Assembly: GCA_000827325.1 (NCBI GenBank)
Contig: KN832872.1
Span: forward strand, 1,302,001-1,366,000
Reading direction: 5' to 3'
From: Oidiodendron maius Zn
Taxonomy: Eukaryota; Ascomycota; Leotiomycetes; Myxotrichaceae
Length of the DNA: 64,000 nt
The position numbers and the translations under genes are program-made. Position 1 is the first letter of the stretch, and every line of letters starts with the position of its first letter. A model generated the notes under the pieces. That model did no database searches. It saw only the letters and a program-made list of their open reading frames with translations, and had not been told where the DNA came from. Positions 33,859 through 46,041 of the stretch are shown one piece after another.

Positions 33859-35464
33859 ATGACAGATAAACTCCCTCCCAATCTTCTCGCGCTCTTTGCG
33901 CCTCGTCCGCCCCTGCGCTGGGTTCCTCCATCGGACCGCGCACCTGAGGAGCGAAAGACTGCGAATATCGCTGGTGTCGCAGCCTTTCTTCCCCAACTGC
34001 AGGAGTATAAAGAGAACGATAACTACGAGGCCACCGAAAGCTGGCTGCAGCGAAAAGATCGGCTCAAGCTGGAGAGGAAAACCGAACAAGAGAAGCTCCT
34101 GAAGGACGGTCCTCTATCCTGTGAGGGCGACCCTTTGTGTTTCGATTCCCCTTTATTTCCACCTCTCATTTCTTCACATCCAGCCCTCAGTTCTACGACT
34201 TGTACTGACCTTTTAATCAATGTAGACAAGCCGCAAGATGATCCCAATATCCGAGGGGATGCCTTCAAGACGCTCATGGTTGCCCGATTAAGTTATGATG
34301 CTACAGAGCAGGACCTTGAGAGCGAATTTGGCCGATTTGGGCCTATTGAGAGAGTAAGTTTCCTTAAGAAGTGTGTTTTAAACCTACTAACTCTCGCAGA
34401 TCCGGATAGTTGTCGACACTCACCAAGACGAAAAGCCAAATAAGAAGAAGAAGAAGCATCGTGGATATGCATTTGTTGTCTACGAGAGAGAAAAAGACAT
34501 GAGAGGTAATACGACCACCATCCCCTTCCCACTCCTTATGCACTTGACATCTCTATGGCGGACATGGGTGTGCGGTGCCTTTTGTACGAGATTATGGTCC
34601 TCAAGCTTGCCTATCTCATCTCTTTTACTGTCAATGTCCGGATCAAGGTATATTATGCATAGGCAACCTGACTAACAATTGCGCCTTGCTTGCGCTTCGT
34701 GATTAGCTGCTCTAGATAACTGCGATGGTATTCGCATCAAAGATCGTCGCATCAAGGTGGACGTCGAACGCGGCCGGACTGTCAAGGGTTGGAAGCCGCG
34801 TCGTTTTGGAGGTGGTATTGGAGGTCGTGGATATACGAAAACCACTGCTGCCCGACCCATGGGCCCTGGCGGTTTTGGAGGCGCCCCTGGTGGACCTGGC
34901 CTCCGAGGAGGTTTCAGGGGCGGTTTCGACGGTGGGAGAGGCCGCGGTGGATTCAGGGGTGGCTTTCCAGATCGTGGAGGCTATGGCGGAAGCGGGCGAG
35001 GAGGTATTGGCTACCAAGGCGGTGGAGGGTTCAGAGGTTCGAATGGATACGGTGCGCCGCCCAATGCTCCTGCTGGCCCCGGTGGCTCACGCCCTGGCGG
35101 TCCTGGCGGTCCTGGCGGTCCTGGCGGTGGTGGTGGTGGTGGCTATGGGGGCAGGAGTGGGTATGGGTCCTCTGGATCACCGGATCGTAACGGTGGTAGT
35201 GGTGGGTATGACTCGCGCGGTGGCGGTCGCTCATATGATGACAGATCCGGCGGATATCGTAGTGGCGGCAGTCGAGGCTATGGGGACCGTGATGCGCCGC
35301 CTCGAGGAAGTGGTAGCAACATGGAGCCGGTAAGACCCCGAGATGGCGGATATCGAGACAGAGACGGCGGGTATGGTGGACGACCACGGGAGGACGATTC
35401 GCGGAAGAGAGGATACGAAGGCAATGGATACGAAGAGGATCCTCGCAAACTTCGAAGGTATTAA
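33859..35464 (+). CDS. SNP1: U1 small nuclear ribonucleoprotein 70 kDa subunit
   Basis: Predicted 417 aa from four exons (33859-34120, 34226-34353, 34400-34505, 34707-35464). The protein binds stem-loop I of U1 snRNA and helps 5' splice-site recognition. The N-terminal U1-70K region is clear: [20 protein letters not shown], then a helical [11 protein letters not shown] segment. The RRM has RNP2 as TLMVARL and RNP1 as RGYAFVVYE, with the linker [21 protein letters not shown] diagnostic of this protein. The C-terminal about 220 residues are a Gly/Arg/Tyr-rich RGG tail ([22 protein letters not shown]) instead of the RS domain of animals. Intron 3 (201 nt) is longer than its neighbours and intron 2 is only 46 nt. 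Confidence 0.95.
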
Positions 35465-36036
35465 AGGCAGCGAGACATCTTGCGGTTTGTCTTGTGGTGG
35501 GTCTTTTGAGTCTTCAGTCTTCCCTCCCTCATCACCTGGGGTAAGCGGCTCCTCGATGCGCTCTTCAGCAAGGTAAAATCACCATCACCGCTCTCACTTG
35601 CCCTATCTTCCGATCCTATTATACCCGGCAATGACATCTACTGGAGCAACTCACATCCATACCCACCCAATGGTAACGCGACCCTTCTCGGCATCCTACC
35701 ACGTTTGCTTGCTACTTTTCAAGTTACTCGCAGCCTACCTCGTCTCATCGGTTTGTACTCCTATTCTGAGTCAAAAGGCGCATTTCGATTTTGTTCTTGG
35801 GAGGTAAGGTCAGAGGTAAGGCGTACCATCTGACCACTGACTTCAGTGCCAAAAAGGGGACCTTCTTGCTTGTATTACCAATGGAGGAATAAAAAGCCTG
35901 GTGGTAAGATAGTTTCAGGCATGCAAAATGGTTCATTTGATTTCCCATAATAAATAAGGTAGCGCCCGCCAACGCCCGTCATAATCCTAACTGTATGATA
36001 CGATAGCATAAAACAAAATCCTCCAACGACTTGCTT
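35465..36036. other. Convergent 3' flanks of U1-70K and MRT4
   Basis: Both flanking genes end here, so the interval holds two 3' UTRs. Short ORFs only. Confidence 0.55.
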
Positions 36037-36859
36037 TTATTCTTCTGCTGCTTCTAACTCCGTGACGGCATTCGTTGCTGCACTCCAGTAACTGCTATAT
36101 GTTAATAGCCCATTTACAATTCCATGAAGCAGTATACTTACGCTGATAACTGCACTGTGAAGTCCGCCGTCGCCACTCCAAATAATTTCAGTAGCCTCGT
36201 CTGCCTGCTATCCAGCACTTCCCCCTCCTTACAAACTGTATACGGGTTCTGCAGTGTGATCTTACCCTTTACCAAAGTTGTCGGCACGTTTAACTTCCTC
36301 AGTTCTGGCTCCAGGGTATGCGCCATGGGAACATCCTCCTCGACAGGAACCTCGCCTCCCAAGGAATACACCATGCCCGCAGGAATGGTGAATGCGCGGC
36401 TAGCGGGAGTCCCCGCTCGCGCGAAGTCTGTCTTGGAGAAGCCCTGGAAGTACGTCGTTACGGCGACGGGCTCACGATTCGTAAAGAGCAGACCTACGTT
36501 GCCGACGAGGTATTTGGAAAGAAGATGTGTGGAGGGCTGGTACTCGTCCTCGGGGGAAGTGCCGAGTGCCTTGGCCATGACTTTGGTCTTGCCAAAGAAT
36601 ATTCTGCGACTGCGAATTAGAAACCCTTTTTTTCTTATATTTTTCTATTAGGGTACCGAGAGACAAACCGGCTATCTGCAAACTCGCTCCTCACATCCTT
36701 CAGGTAAGTGTTGCGCATGTTCTGGACGGAGAAGACGAAACAGTGCTGGTAGTGGTCGAGACTCTCGCGCACATTATTGAAGAGCTTTATAGACAACTCC
36801 TTGCCCTTTTTATCGACTTTGGTCAAGTGAACCACTCTTGCGCGCTTAGATTTGGGCAT
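36037..36859 (-). CDS. MRT4: Ribosome assembly factor Mrt4 (uL10-like)
   Basis: Predicted 235 aa from three exons (36859-36669, 36603-36142, 36091-36037). Mrt4 is a nuclear paralogue of the stalk protein P0/uL10 that holds the stalk site on pre-60S particles until P0 replaces it. Seen: [21 protein letters not shown] at the N-terminus, [72 protein letters not shown] and [15 protein letters not shown] [16 protein letters not shown]. The C-terminal P-protein-binding region of P0 is absent, as expected. The first intron acceptor is the second of two nearby CAGs; only it restores SRIFFG. The gene is divergent from MDM10. Confidence 0.94.
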
Positions 36860-37077
36860 TGTGGGCGTCGTCGTCGGCGAGGTGAGAGATGCGGTGGGGT
36901 TTGGATTTCGAGGAAATAATTATCTCGGAACTTTTGAAGCTAGCGGCCGCATCATTCCAAGATAATCCATGTCCCTCATGCTGTATGTAGGAGGAGAGCG
37001 ACGACGAACGATAACTCGGCGAGAGTTCCTGGGCTTGCCGGCCTTGATTCCGGGTTGCTTTCTCATTTGTCTTAGAT
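36860..37077. promoter_or_regulatory. Shared divergent promoter of MRT4 and MDM10
   Basis: 218 bp between the two start codons. No defined factor site is claimed. Confidence 0.6.
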
Positions 37078-38319
37078 ATGTTGGAGTTTATGGACTATAT
37101 CCAGCATGCATTCTATGATGCCACGCGCTGGAATTACGAGAATTCGTACTCCCATTTAACAGCAACAGCCCGAGGTAAACAATATCTCGCCCAAAGCTCC
37201 TAGTTTGATATACTAACTACAATAGATCTTTTGGATTTCGAGACCCCTCGCGGCCTACGACTGAACATCTCCTCTCTATCGTCACCAAATTTTGCCACCT
37301 CATACGCGCTGGGAAGCGTCGGGTTTGTCGACGGATCTCTCTCATATCTCTATACCTCCCTCCCCCTGAGATCCACTTCGCATAGCGGCACCATCGACTT
37401 ACACGATGTCATTCGCGGATATAGACAGATACAAGAGCTCCGCAAGCCTGATAACTCGCGGGACTGGGAGGAGTGGCTGGCAGGTAGACGAATAGACAAG
37501 CGCGATTCGCTACTCTATGGGCGACTCTACTTGCCCCAGAGTACTCTGGAAGCATTATACTTGCGCCGCATAAGCCCGACTTCTCAGTTGAGGCTCTCAG
37601 CGGTTAGTGACAGCCGTTTGAGGAATGGGGGCACGATATTGGCGATGCATCAATATGACGTGGGCAAGTATAGTGCAGAGACACTCTACTCTACGGATGG
37701 CGGGTTAATAGGGCTGAGAGGACTTTATAACTTTGGTCCCGATCCGAGAAGTAAAACGAGAGAGCCCCCGACGTTAGAGGATCGAATATATGGACGCTTC
37801 AGCGCCGGCGGGGAGTTGTATTATGGATCCTTGAACAAGTCAGGCGGTGTTAGCTTTGGAGGGAGATTTGCTACTCTGCCGGCACACAGGGGGATCCCGT
37901 TGACTGCTACATTGACTGTGAACCCGCTGATTGGAAGCTTAAGCACAACGTATGCTGTGAAAGCGGGGAGGAATCTGGCGCTCTGCTCGAAATTCGACTT
38001 CAACGCGTATAGTTACGAGAGCGAAGTGGTGGTTGGGTGGGAGCTTTGGAGGATGCGTGCGAGGACCGAGCGGAAGCGGGAGCGTAGCATGGAGGCCAAA
38101 CTGGCGTGGAGACTAGACGAGGTGAAGGAGCCTGTGATGCCAAAACCAGAGGAGGTTGCGGGGGTCTTCAAAGCACGCGTTGATCAGAACTGGAAGATAC
38201 GGCTGCTCTGGGAGGGTCGGATGAAAGAGCTGCTGTTCACGCTAGGCTCATCTATCGACATGAAGAAGAGAGATCAGCCATTTCGGACGCTTGGGATGGA
38301 GATACAATACTCGTCATAA
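37078..38319 (+). CDS. MDM10: Mitochondrial distribution and morphology protein 10 (ERMES / SAM subunit)
   Basis: Predicted 396 aa from two exons (37078-37174, 37226-38319). Mdm10 is a 19-strand beta-barrel of the mitochondrial outer membrane, shared by the ER-mitochondria encounter structure and the sorting and assembly machinery. The N-terminus [19 protein letters not shown] and the following [32 protein letters not shown] are the family hallmark. [53 protein letters not shown] and the C-terminal strand [11 protein letters not shown] (beta-signal-like) follow. The intron of 51 nt has a GTAAAC donor and an ATAG acceptor. Length agrees with the usual 400-480 residues of filamentous fungi, at the short end. 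Confidence 0.96.
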
Positions 38320-39230
38320 CATTTGAGGAGAGGAAATCAGTTCAGCAAGCTGTACACATAGAAATACTACTCTATTTAGGAGTAAACGAGTTGGAAGCGC
38401 CGTAAGACAATACGATGACGTGCACGTTTCGCTTGATGAAGGGAGGACAATTCGCAGCAAGATCTCCGCCACAGGGCGATATAGAGCAGAGAGTTGAAGA
38501 TCATGAAAAATTGAAAGCAATTGACGGAGAACTAAGGAGAGACTAAATAGTGGTTTATGGCTTTAGAATTGGGCCATTGAAATATTAGCTTACCATTACA
38601 AAGTTGGCGAGAGCCCGCTGCAGTAGTGGGGGGCAAGGTAAAGTGCACATTTTTGGGCATTGATGTTATGGGACATCAAGATACAATTATAGGATAAGGC
38701 ATCACTGATACCACATAGAACAAGAGTTTGGCAGGCGCAATGAAATGGAATTAGTGTATACTTCGTTTACGAGATTGACAGCATTAAATTTTAAAGGGGT
38801 TTAAGCGAAAAGATACAGCGCCATTTGATCCTGGCAGCCTACCCCCCTCATCGTGACAAAAGAAAGCAAGCAATTGTTCAGTCTTATTATCTTGATATTT
38901 GACACGTAAAAAGTCCTAGTCGACCAATCCCTAAACGCCACGATGCATACACGGGAACCTCTTGAATACAAACCTAGAGGATTTTATCTGAGCCTCCACT
39001 TCCGACCACCTACACAGGTGAACCTGTGTCATCCCCCTCTGGTCAGCTTATTCCCCCGAAAAGAAAGGGGGGTGGCGCTCCTTCTGTTCTGTTCTTACAT
39101 CCTTTCGTTCTATCATACGCCATTTCCGGTTGTCTTGCTTAAAGTATCCTTCACTGTCACCATCCATTCCCATCGTCTTACAAACATCCCAACCAATCTA
39201 TTACAAGAAATAAAACGACGAAATAACAAA
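38320..39230. other. Convergent 3' flanks of MDM10 and the mannosyltransferase gene
   Basis: No gene recognised in 0.9 kb; AT-rich, with short ORFs only. Confidence 0.5.
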
Positions 39231-40976
39231 TCAGGGACTAGCCCATCCACCGGCAACATCTACCCACTCCGCAAGACATGAACCGTGCTTGCCCTCGACG
39301 TCCACGATATCCGTGTCGCAGCGGCATCGGCAGCCGACACCGTTCTCCTGAACACCGTCATAGTTGGCCCAGTACTCGTCTTCTTCTTTCCGCTCCTTTT
39401 CGTCTTGCGTTGTGAGCTCAAAGAAGGGCTGGCGCGTGCCTTGTCGTGCGGGTGCGTTTGCGGGGCAGTGCTGGATGGTGGTGTGCCGGTAGCCGAAGTC
39501 ACGAAAGTAGTGGATGTCGCGCGGGGCGAGAAGAGCGCCAGCAGCGAGGGAGTGGATAGGGGCATCACCCCACTGGGAAGAATCAGCACGTGTGTTGCTA
39601 AGAGAGCAGAAGAGGGAGGCATGAACTTACTCGCTCCATCCAGAATCCTCCACTGCGGTCCATCATCTGGAAGAAGTCTTCATACTCCTTGCTCCGGAAA
39701 AAGCTAAGCTTTGCGATCTCAAAGTTGGACCAGAAGTGGCACATGTTGTATTTCTCGCCTTCCATGGCCTCAGGGTCGATGTCCGGAAGGGATGCGTGGT
39801 TCGGGTCGCCGCGCAGGATCTCTTCCGGCAGAGGATGTTTATAATTTGGATCGTCTTCTGGAAGTTCTTTTGGCACATCTGGTTGGGGCTCGACGAACAT
39901 TTCCCACAAACCCTGCGATGTCAGGTTGTTCACTCGTTTGTATGCTGAGGCATATCGGAAAATATTTGGCACTGTCTCCTTCAGTTCTTTGACCGCAATG
40001 GTAAAGCCATATGTCTTGTTGTTTTCTATCATCTTTAGGAAGGGATCACTGCTTCTGTTAGCAAGGAATTTGAAATGTTGGGTGTGTATCATACTATGTG
40101 ATATCGCAAAAATACTTGATCTCTGGTTCCACGCGCCAGTACCACTCGTACTTCTGGAGCAGCTCGTGCTTGTAGAAAAACCTTAGGAAGAGTCAGTATG
40201 CCTCAGTGTTCGGCAGGAGCTTTTAACATACCCAGAGTAAAATCTGCACATGGCGTGGTAACTCTCCATTCCACCATACATGATCGCCTCGTCACCCTGC
40301 TTGGCAATGCCCTCTTTAGCTACCTTCGGGTCGATCCAGTCTGGGAAACCCCACATCTTGGGATCAATCTTGCCAAATTCCACAGGGGAGCTCGTGTAAT
40401 TCACAACCGTAGCTTTGAAAGTCTCGTTGAAATCGCCATCGTTCAGGAACACATACGGATAATGGTACCACCTGTTGAAATGCCGCTCGACGGACTTGAT
40501 GGACTGGATCACGCCTTCCAACTCCTTGTTCCGCGCTAGCACCACGAAAGCTGCATTAGCTTTCGGCTGTGTCGTGTCGGGCTCTACGCAGCCAGTCACG
40601 AAGACCTTGTCATGCTCCTCTGATATTTTCCTGCAGAAGACATCAAGATTAGCTATCTGCGTTAATACAGCAAGGTTATCAAAATAACACACCTGATTGC
40701 TGGTGGGCCCCCAGCGGGTATTAAAATCCCTACGCCAGCCTTCGAATGACGAATTACAAGTACCAAGATTAATATCACCACAATGCAGGGGAAAAGCAGA
40801 ACAACGCCAAGCGGTATCGAAAATTTGGAATTACTCCGTAAACGTAGTGGCCGCCGAAAGAAGGCCAACCTCGATGAGAGTCGCGGTCTTTTCGCCTTGT
40901 CCTTCTCCACGGATGAGGGAAGACTGACCTTTCCCGCTGATGGAAAGCGCTTCCACACCCTTTGCACGAAGCTCAT
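39231..40976 (-). CDS. KTR/KRE2-family alpha-1,2-mannosyltransferase (GT15)
   Basis: Predicted 509 aa from five exons (40976-40693, 40630-40232, 40181-40095, 40048-39631, 39572-39231). It is a Golgi type II membrane protein extending O- and N-linked mannans from GDP-mannose. Seen: a basic cytosolic tail of about 50 residues, a signal anchor (IPLGVVLLFPCIVVILILVLVI), the stem, then the GT15 domain. Landmarks are NAAFVVLARN, VERHFNRWYHYPYVFLND, MCRFYSGFFYKHELL, YEWYWRVEPEIKYFCDI (the metal and catalytic region of Kre2), YGFTIAVKE, YNMCHFWSNFEIA, FFQMMDRSGGFWMERWGDAPIHS and YRHTTIQHCP. The C-terminus adds CRCRCDTDIVD, usual for the family. Four introns are 46-62 nt. The start gives a sensible anchor topology. 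Confidence 0.95.
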
Positions 40977-41779
40977 TTTGATTTGTTAATGTGGTGGGTG
41001 TCCTATCTAGTTAAGAGAAGGACGGTATAGGGGTGGAATTGAACTTGGACGCAGTCTCAGAGGTCGTAACAGGAGCAGATATTACAAATGTGTAGTCGAT
41101 TAAACGTTTGTAGAACAGAAGGATGGACCGGTGACGCCAGCAATTCCCAGTGCAGACCCCAAATGAAGCTGTTTTTTTAACGAGCGGCTGGAGGAGGTAA
41201 CCTCGAGGAAGAGGAAGATGACGCGCAAGTGAATCGACAGACCTCTCCCACACCAGACTCTCGCAGGCGGCGTAGGACAGGAAGTGGCATTCACAGAGGA
41301 CGACAGTAGATGTGCGTGCTAGTGCGCTTTGGAGAGGGAATTCAAGGGATTGAGGCCAGACGTTGGGTGGAATTGAGGGGGTAGGTTAATAATTAATAGG
41401 AGATCTGGACAGGAGAGGTTGAAATTCGGTTTTCCCTACGGGCGGCGGGAGAGCGCGGCTGAACATTTAATGCCGGAGAAAATGTGGCTGCGGTGGCCGG
41501 GAGCGAGCGGATGCGTATTCCTGTGCCTGGGAAGAGAGACGACGTCAAACTGGTATTATGTACATATCACTTCGCAAAAGCAGCTGAAAATCACATATCC
41601 CCGGAACCATACAAATTAATCACGCAGAAAGTAAGGGCGAACTTGCACACCTTCCAATCCTGAAAGCAAAGATCCTTCTCAGTATTTCCCAATCCTGCCA
41701 ACACCTACCCATCCCATATGTCCTCATAAGACACCTCCAGCCTCTCCATCATCTATCTTAATACCTCCGCCGAAGCCCA
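40977..41779. other. Divergent intergenic region between mannosyltransferase and DUF4604 genes
   Basis: 0.8 kb with two promoters pointing outwards. No additional gene recognised. Confidence 0.5.
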
Positions 41780-42280
41780 ATGTCAAAAATAACCTCTAAA
41801 AATCTCCACTACGACACTACCCTCCCTCCGTTCCTCGCAAGACTGCAGGCCTCCCACTCGGCCCGCGACGACAGACATGAATTCGACGTGGCGCGGCCGA
41901 GGAAGAAGCGCGATGCTGACGAGGAGAGGGAGGATGAGCCGGTGTATGTGGATGGGGATACCGGGGAGGTTGTGAGTCTGGAGGAGAAGATGAGGGAGGG
42001 GGGAAAGAAAGAGGAGAAGGACGAAGGGGAGGGGAAGGAGGAGGGGAGTGCAGAAGGGGAGAGGAGGATGAGAGAGAATATGGCTGTCATTGGCGGCATG
42101 AGGAAGAAGAGGAAGGTAGGGAGGGTCATTGGTGGGGATGACGGGGGAAGGGGGGAAGGGGAGAGGATAGAAAAAGAGGATAGTGATGGTATGGAGGGGA
42201 AGAAGAAGATGGAGAAAGAGAAGGGAAAGGGAGTTAAGAAGGGGAAGAAAATCAAGTTGAGCTTTGGGGATGATGAGTGA
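41780..42280 (+). CDS. DUF4604 domain protein
   Basis: Single exon, 166 aa. The N-terminus SKITSKNLHYDTTLPPFLARL is the conserved motif of the DUF4604 family, small nuclear-type eukaryotic proteins of unknown function. A conserved YVDGDTGEVVSLEE follows. The rest is a highly charged Lys/Glu/Gly-rich tail ending in KGKKIKLSFGDDE, another family feature. Purine-rich plus-strand composition makes the opposite strand open as well (a 193-codon shadow), but only this strand encodes the family motif. Function unknown. Confidence 0.85.
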   Translation: MSKITSKNLHYDTTLPPFLARLQASHSARDDRHEFDVARPRKKRDADEEREDEPVYVDGDTGEVVSLEEKMREGGKKEEKDEGEGKEEGSAEGERRMRENMAVIGGMRKKRKVGRVIGGDDGGRGEGERIEKEDSDGMEGKKKMEKEKGKGVKKGKKIKLSFGDDE

Positions 42281-42876
42281 GACTTTGCTTCTTGCTGCGA
42301 CTTCTCGCAGAGAGATGGGTACAGGTATATTGCATATTGCATTGAGTTGATTGGGAGGCAGCATGGATGATATGATACCCCCGTGGCGTTTAAAAGGTCT
42401 CTAGAAGGATAATTAAGCTCCCTTTCGTTGTAACATTCTTTTCGCTCTATAATTATAGATCGTGATGTGAAGTAAAAGGTGAGGTAAATGTTTTCCAGTC
42501 ATTAATTCTCTAGATAGGTAGCTGCCATGAGACGTATTCCATAACTAGATGTGAGCCTACTACACGCCCTTCCATCCTTGCCCATTCCAAAGAAAACAAA
42601 ATAAAGTAGTGCGCTAAACTACCTTGTTCATTTTCTCCTCTCTCTGTGACTTGCGCCGCGAACCCATCATGGTAAGCAATACTGGCATTAAATTCGTAAT
42701 GAACCTGTGTCATGCCCCAACCCCTTCGCAGCCGGACGCCAATGATAAAATTTCTTAAAACAAAACGAGTCCGCAATGATAATTTGCCTGGTTTGCTACC
42801 TCATAAGAGTAGCAAATCTTGCAGCAGTACGGCTGATGGTTGGTTTTTGGGAATCAAAGGCCGACGAGAGCCAGCG
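42281..42876. other. Convergent 3' flanks of DUF4604 and TAF14 genes
   Basis: 0.6 kb of AT-rich sequence with no recognisable gene. Confidence 0.5.
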
Positions 42877-43804
42877 CTATACACGGCCCTCCTTGGAGAC
42901 GAAGTCCCAGAGCATCTTCACCAGCGAGTCTGGTAGGGTGTATAAATCGACGTGGAACTCGCCCTCTGCGCAGGTTATATCAGCCGCTAGTCCTTCGTTC
43001 AGTAGCGTAAGACTCACGATCAATATCATTCTTGGTATAAGTCTCCTCAGTCTTATTATCATGGATCATCTGTACAACATGGAGCAGGTCATCCTCGTTC
43101 AGCTTGACCAGGCCGTCGGCCAGCTTCTCCATGTCGACATTTCCGGCGACGCGCTTCCTCTTCTTGTCAACCTCAGTCTTCTTGCGCGCGCCGTTCTCGT
43201 CGCCCGGCACAGAGCCGGTCTCGCGCAGAATGCTGATGAGCGCTGCGCTGGGGTTCTTGAAAGTGACTACATGCTTAGCCTCGTAGACCGGCTTCGCGAA
43301 GTTCAGGTCGTGGATGAGCGTATTCTTGCCGCCCTTCTCGGTCGTGTAGCAGTCAATTGTCATATCGAATTCACCCCATCCTTCGTTCTCGCATCGGAAT
43401 GGGGGCTCGGTGAAAGCTGCGCGAGGCCGAGGTTAGCACACGGCAAACCAAGACAGAGCCATTGGGCAGGAGGACATACTCTGCACGGGGTTCGCGAAGG
43501 ACGGGTGGAGGTTGTAGACGACCTTGGTGAAGCAGTTCGCGGGCTTCTGGTTGCCGGCCTCATCTAGAAGGAAGACTTCAATGTTCCAGGACTTCATGGG
43601 GTAACCTTCCATCTCTGAGGGCTTGTCACTACCGGATCAAAAGTCAGCATAGCTTGAATGCAGCATAGCCGTCCCGCGTCGGGGCGTCAAGAATAAAGTT
43701 CTGAGGTGGTCGTACATGTTACGCTGTTCCGTGATAAGTTTCACGGTCCGCTTGATCTGCAGGCAGTCAGCAAGGCGTGTCCCGTCGCGCATGTCTCGCT
43801 CCCA

Positions 43805-43838
<34 letters not shown>

Positions 43839-43878
43839 ATGGAGTCTGGGCAGTAGAATCACTTACATCGGCGACCAT
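42877..43878 (-). CDS. TAF14: YEATS-domain protein Taf14 (TFIID/TFIIF/SWI-SNF/INO80 subunit)
   Basis: Predicted 229 aa from five exons (43878-43867, 43756-43716, 43628-43480, 43416-43018, 42965-42877). Exon 1 encodes only MVAD. The YEATS domain reads IKRTVKLITEQR, EMEGYPMKSWNIEVFLLDEAGN, FTKVVYNLHPSFANPVQTFTEPPFRCENEGWGEFDMTI and then VVTFKNP; it recognises acylated lysines on histone H3. After a Lys-rich linker (KKTEVDKKRKRV) comes the small ET domain (MEKLADGLVKLNEDDLLHVVQMIHD...GEFHVDLYTLPDSLVKMLWDF), which docks on many transcription and remodelling complexes. The first intron (110 nt) carries a TA microsatellite. The four-residue first exon is typical of this gene in fungi, and every join restores family sequence. 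Confidence 0.94.
43804..43840. repeat. TA dinucleotide microsatellite inside TAF14 intron 1
   Basis: TATA repeats broken once by TACATA, lying between donor 43866 and acceptor 43757. Confidence 0.9.
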
Positions 43879-44957
43879 GTTGGGCGTAATTGCGAGTGGA
43901 GAGGGCGAAGGGAGGAGAGGCTGGTGTTGAAGGGGGAAGCAATTGGCGGGCGCGACGTCAAGTGATCGCGATTTCGTGGGGTCGAGTGTTTTGTTGCACG
44001 GTCGTAACCTTGAAGTTAAGGTTGAGCGGGCGGATTGGAGACGGACGGGGTGAGAGAAAGCTTGGGCGAAATGCCGAACGTGAACGACCATAGGTGGGAG
44101 GAGAGAAGGCTTGATGGGCCAATCAAGGGCCGCGATGGGGTTTGATATAACACGTGACGACAATTGCAGCGCGCCGTTGTCGACCGATCTCCCCTATGAA
44201 CCTACCTGCTACCTATATTATACTCGTGGAGATACCTTGAGAGACAGGAGGTACTGTGGGATGCAGGCGGATATTGAGACGAGATAACACGCGGTTGTCG
44301 TAAATATTAGAGCAGGGGTTGCGGGCGCGAAGAACGCAACGAAGCCAAGAATCGTAGAGTATTTCTCACGAAAAAGCTGCGTCACGACTACCAGAAAGCA
44401 AGCATGGTAAGGCAGGCACCTCAAGTACTTTATATGCATGCCAGGTAGGTACGGGGATTGCCAGCCAGCCCGCCACAAACAACCCTACTTCTGCATTCAC
44501 TCACGTCCGTACGCAGGCCGGGGAACAAAGAGGGACTGCTATTTAGTCTAACTACAATTCTCGTGCCAAGCGGGGACCCAAAATAAAAAAAAATCCATCG
44601 AGTGTGCCGCTTGCAGCTGCCTTTCTGCAGATTTCCTCCGCCATCATCGGGATCTATGATTGTTGCTCAGGAGAGATGACGACCAAGTTACCTCCTCCAT
44701 CAGATTGTCAAGACTCAAATGAAGAGAGTGTGTTAGATTGGCTTGCTCTCATGAAAGACGCTCGCATTGACAAGGGGGAGAACGAGTTCGATGGGGGTGT
44801 ATGGGGTGTTTTTTCGTTTCATGCAAAGGGGGTTGTGTCGGCGTTCGTGACATTCATTCGTGACTGGGGGGGGTTTGGGTGTGCTGTGCTCGAAATCTTG
44901 CGCGAAGAGATGGAGGCGTGTGGATAACTCTCCTGGGATCGAGGGTAGATGAGTAGT
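43879..44957. other. Intergenic, no gene called
   Basis: TAF14 promoter on the left and RanBP1 3' flank on the right. A 107-codon ORF at 44604-44927 (plus) has no motif or codon support and is not called. Confidence 0.45.
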
Positions 44958-46041
44958 TTAGCTGGCCTTCTCGAACAGAGCCTCATTCTCTTGTTGGGCC
45001 TTGATGAATGCTTCCTTGAAGAGGTTTGCGTCTGGTAAAGCTGAGTCAGTAAAGTCTGCTACCAATACTGATGAAGAGACTTACTCTCGGAGTTTGCAAA
45101 TCGAATCGCGAGAGTCTGTGCCTCTGGCTCACCCTCGCTAACATCAGCAGCAGCGTTCCACACCCAACTTCGGTCGCTGCCAACATTGGGAGACAGCTTC
45201 ATGTCAGGGACAACTATTACACCCTTAGCATCAGGCACATACACATTTATCCGCATCAAATAAGCAAGCAAAAGTCACTTACTATAATGGTTTGCGCACA
45301 CCTTCAGCGTCTTGTCTCTTCGCATAACCAGTCTCGTCTTGCCGTTCTCCTTGTGCTTCAGAAGTCTAACATCGCCCGTGCCGCGTTCCTTCCACTCGTT
45401 CGAATCCTTGACAAATTTGAAGAGTTTTGCACGCATCTTAAATACCTGGTCCTCGAGTTCCTCATTCGTCCTGACCTCCACTTTTTCCGTCAAGCGGATC
45501 ACCGGCTCGAAGTGCACGTCCTCGGATTCGGGGACCTCATCCTGTAAATGACCCCGCGTTAGCATTTCTTATCTTTCGCTATTCATCTCTGTGTGGGCGC
45601 GCCCAGCATACCTCCTCACCACCCTCAGCAGCAGCCTCCTTCTGCGCCTTTGCAGATCCGGAGGTATCCCCACGGTCCTCTTCTTCTTCCTTCTTCTCCT
45701 TCTTGGCGCCTCCGCCAAACATAGAGAACACATTGTCGGCGACAGCGCTCGCGGCGGCGGTGGTGCTCGCTGCTGCAGTCGTGGCGGCGGTGGTGGCCTG
45801 CTCGGTCAGGGTCTGCGAAGGGTCCAGTCAGATCAGCAAGTTTGGCAAAAGCGAGGGATAACGAGGAGGAGTGGAGATGGATGAGCCAGATATGCTTAAA
45901 GCTTCCGGTCCAGGTACATAGGAGTAGGGGGGTTCGTACAGCTGGAGCATCGCTGGTAGCAGCAGTCGAGGTCTCCGTCGTGCTCTCGGTGGTGGGGGCA
46001 GTGGTCGCATCGACCTTGGGCTCGGTTGGTGCGTCCGCCAT
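44958..46041 (-). CDS. YRB1: Ran-binding protein 1 (Ran-specific GTPase-activating cofactor)
   Basis: Predicted 254 aa from five exons (46041-45940, 45812-45612, 45541-45283, 45213-45085, 45031-44958). RanBP1 binds Ran-GTP and helps release export and import complexes in the cytoplasm. The N-terminal 90 residues are low complexity (Thr/Ala-rich, then [13 protein letters not shown]). The Ran-binding domain has [65 protein letters not shown] and [25 protein letters not shown], a nearly complete textbook match. It ends with [20 protein letters not shown]. Four introns are 53-127 nt. The start MADAPTEP opens the only frame that splices into the domain. Confidence 0.95.

Noticed and set aside
41783-42364. 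193-codon ORF antisense to the DUF4604 gene
   Set aside because: Leu/Pro/Ser-rich shadow of a purine-rich coding strand; the family motif is on the plus strand.
44604-44927. 107-codon ORF on the plus strand
   Set aside because: No motif, no homologue recognised, and located in the shared flank of two other genes.
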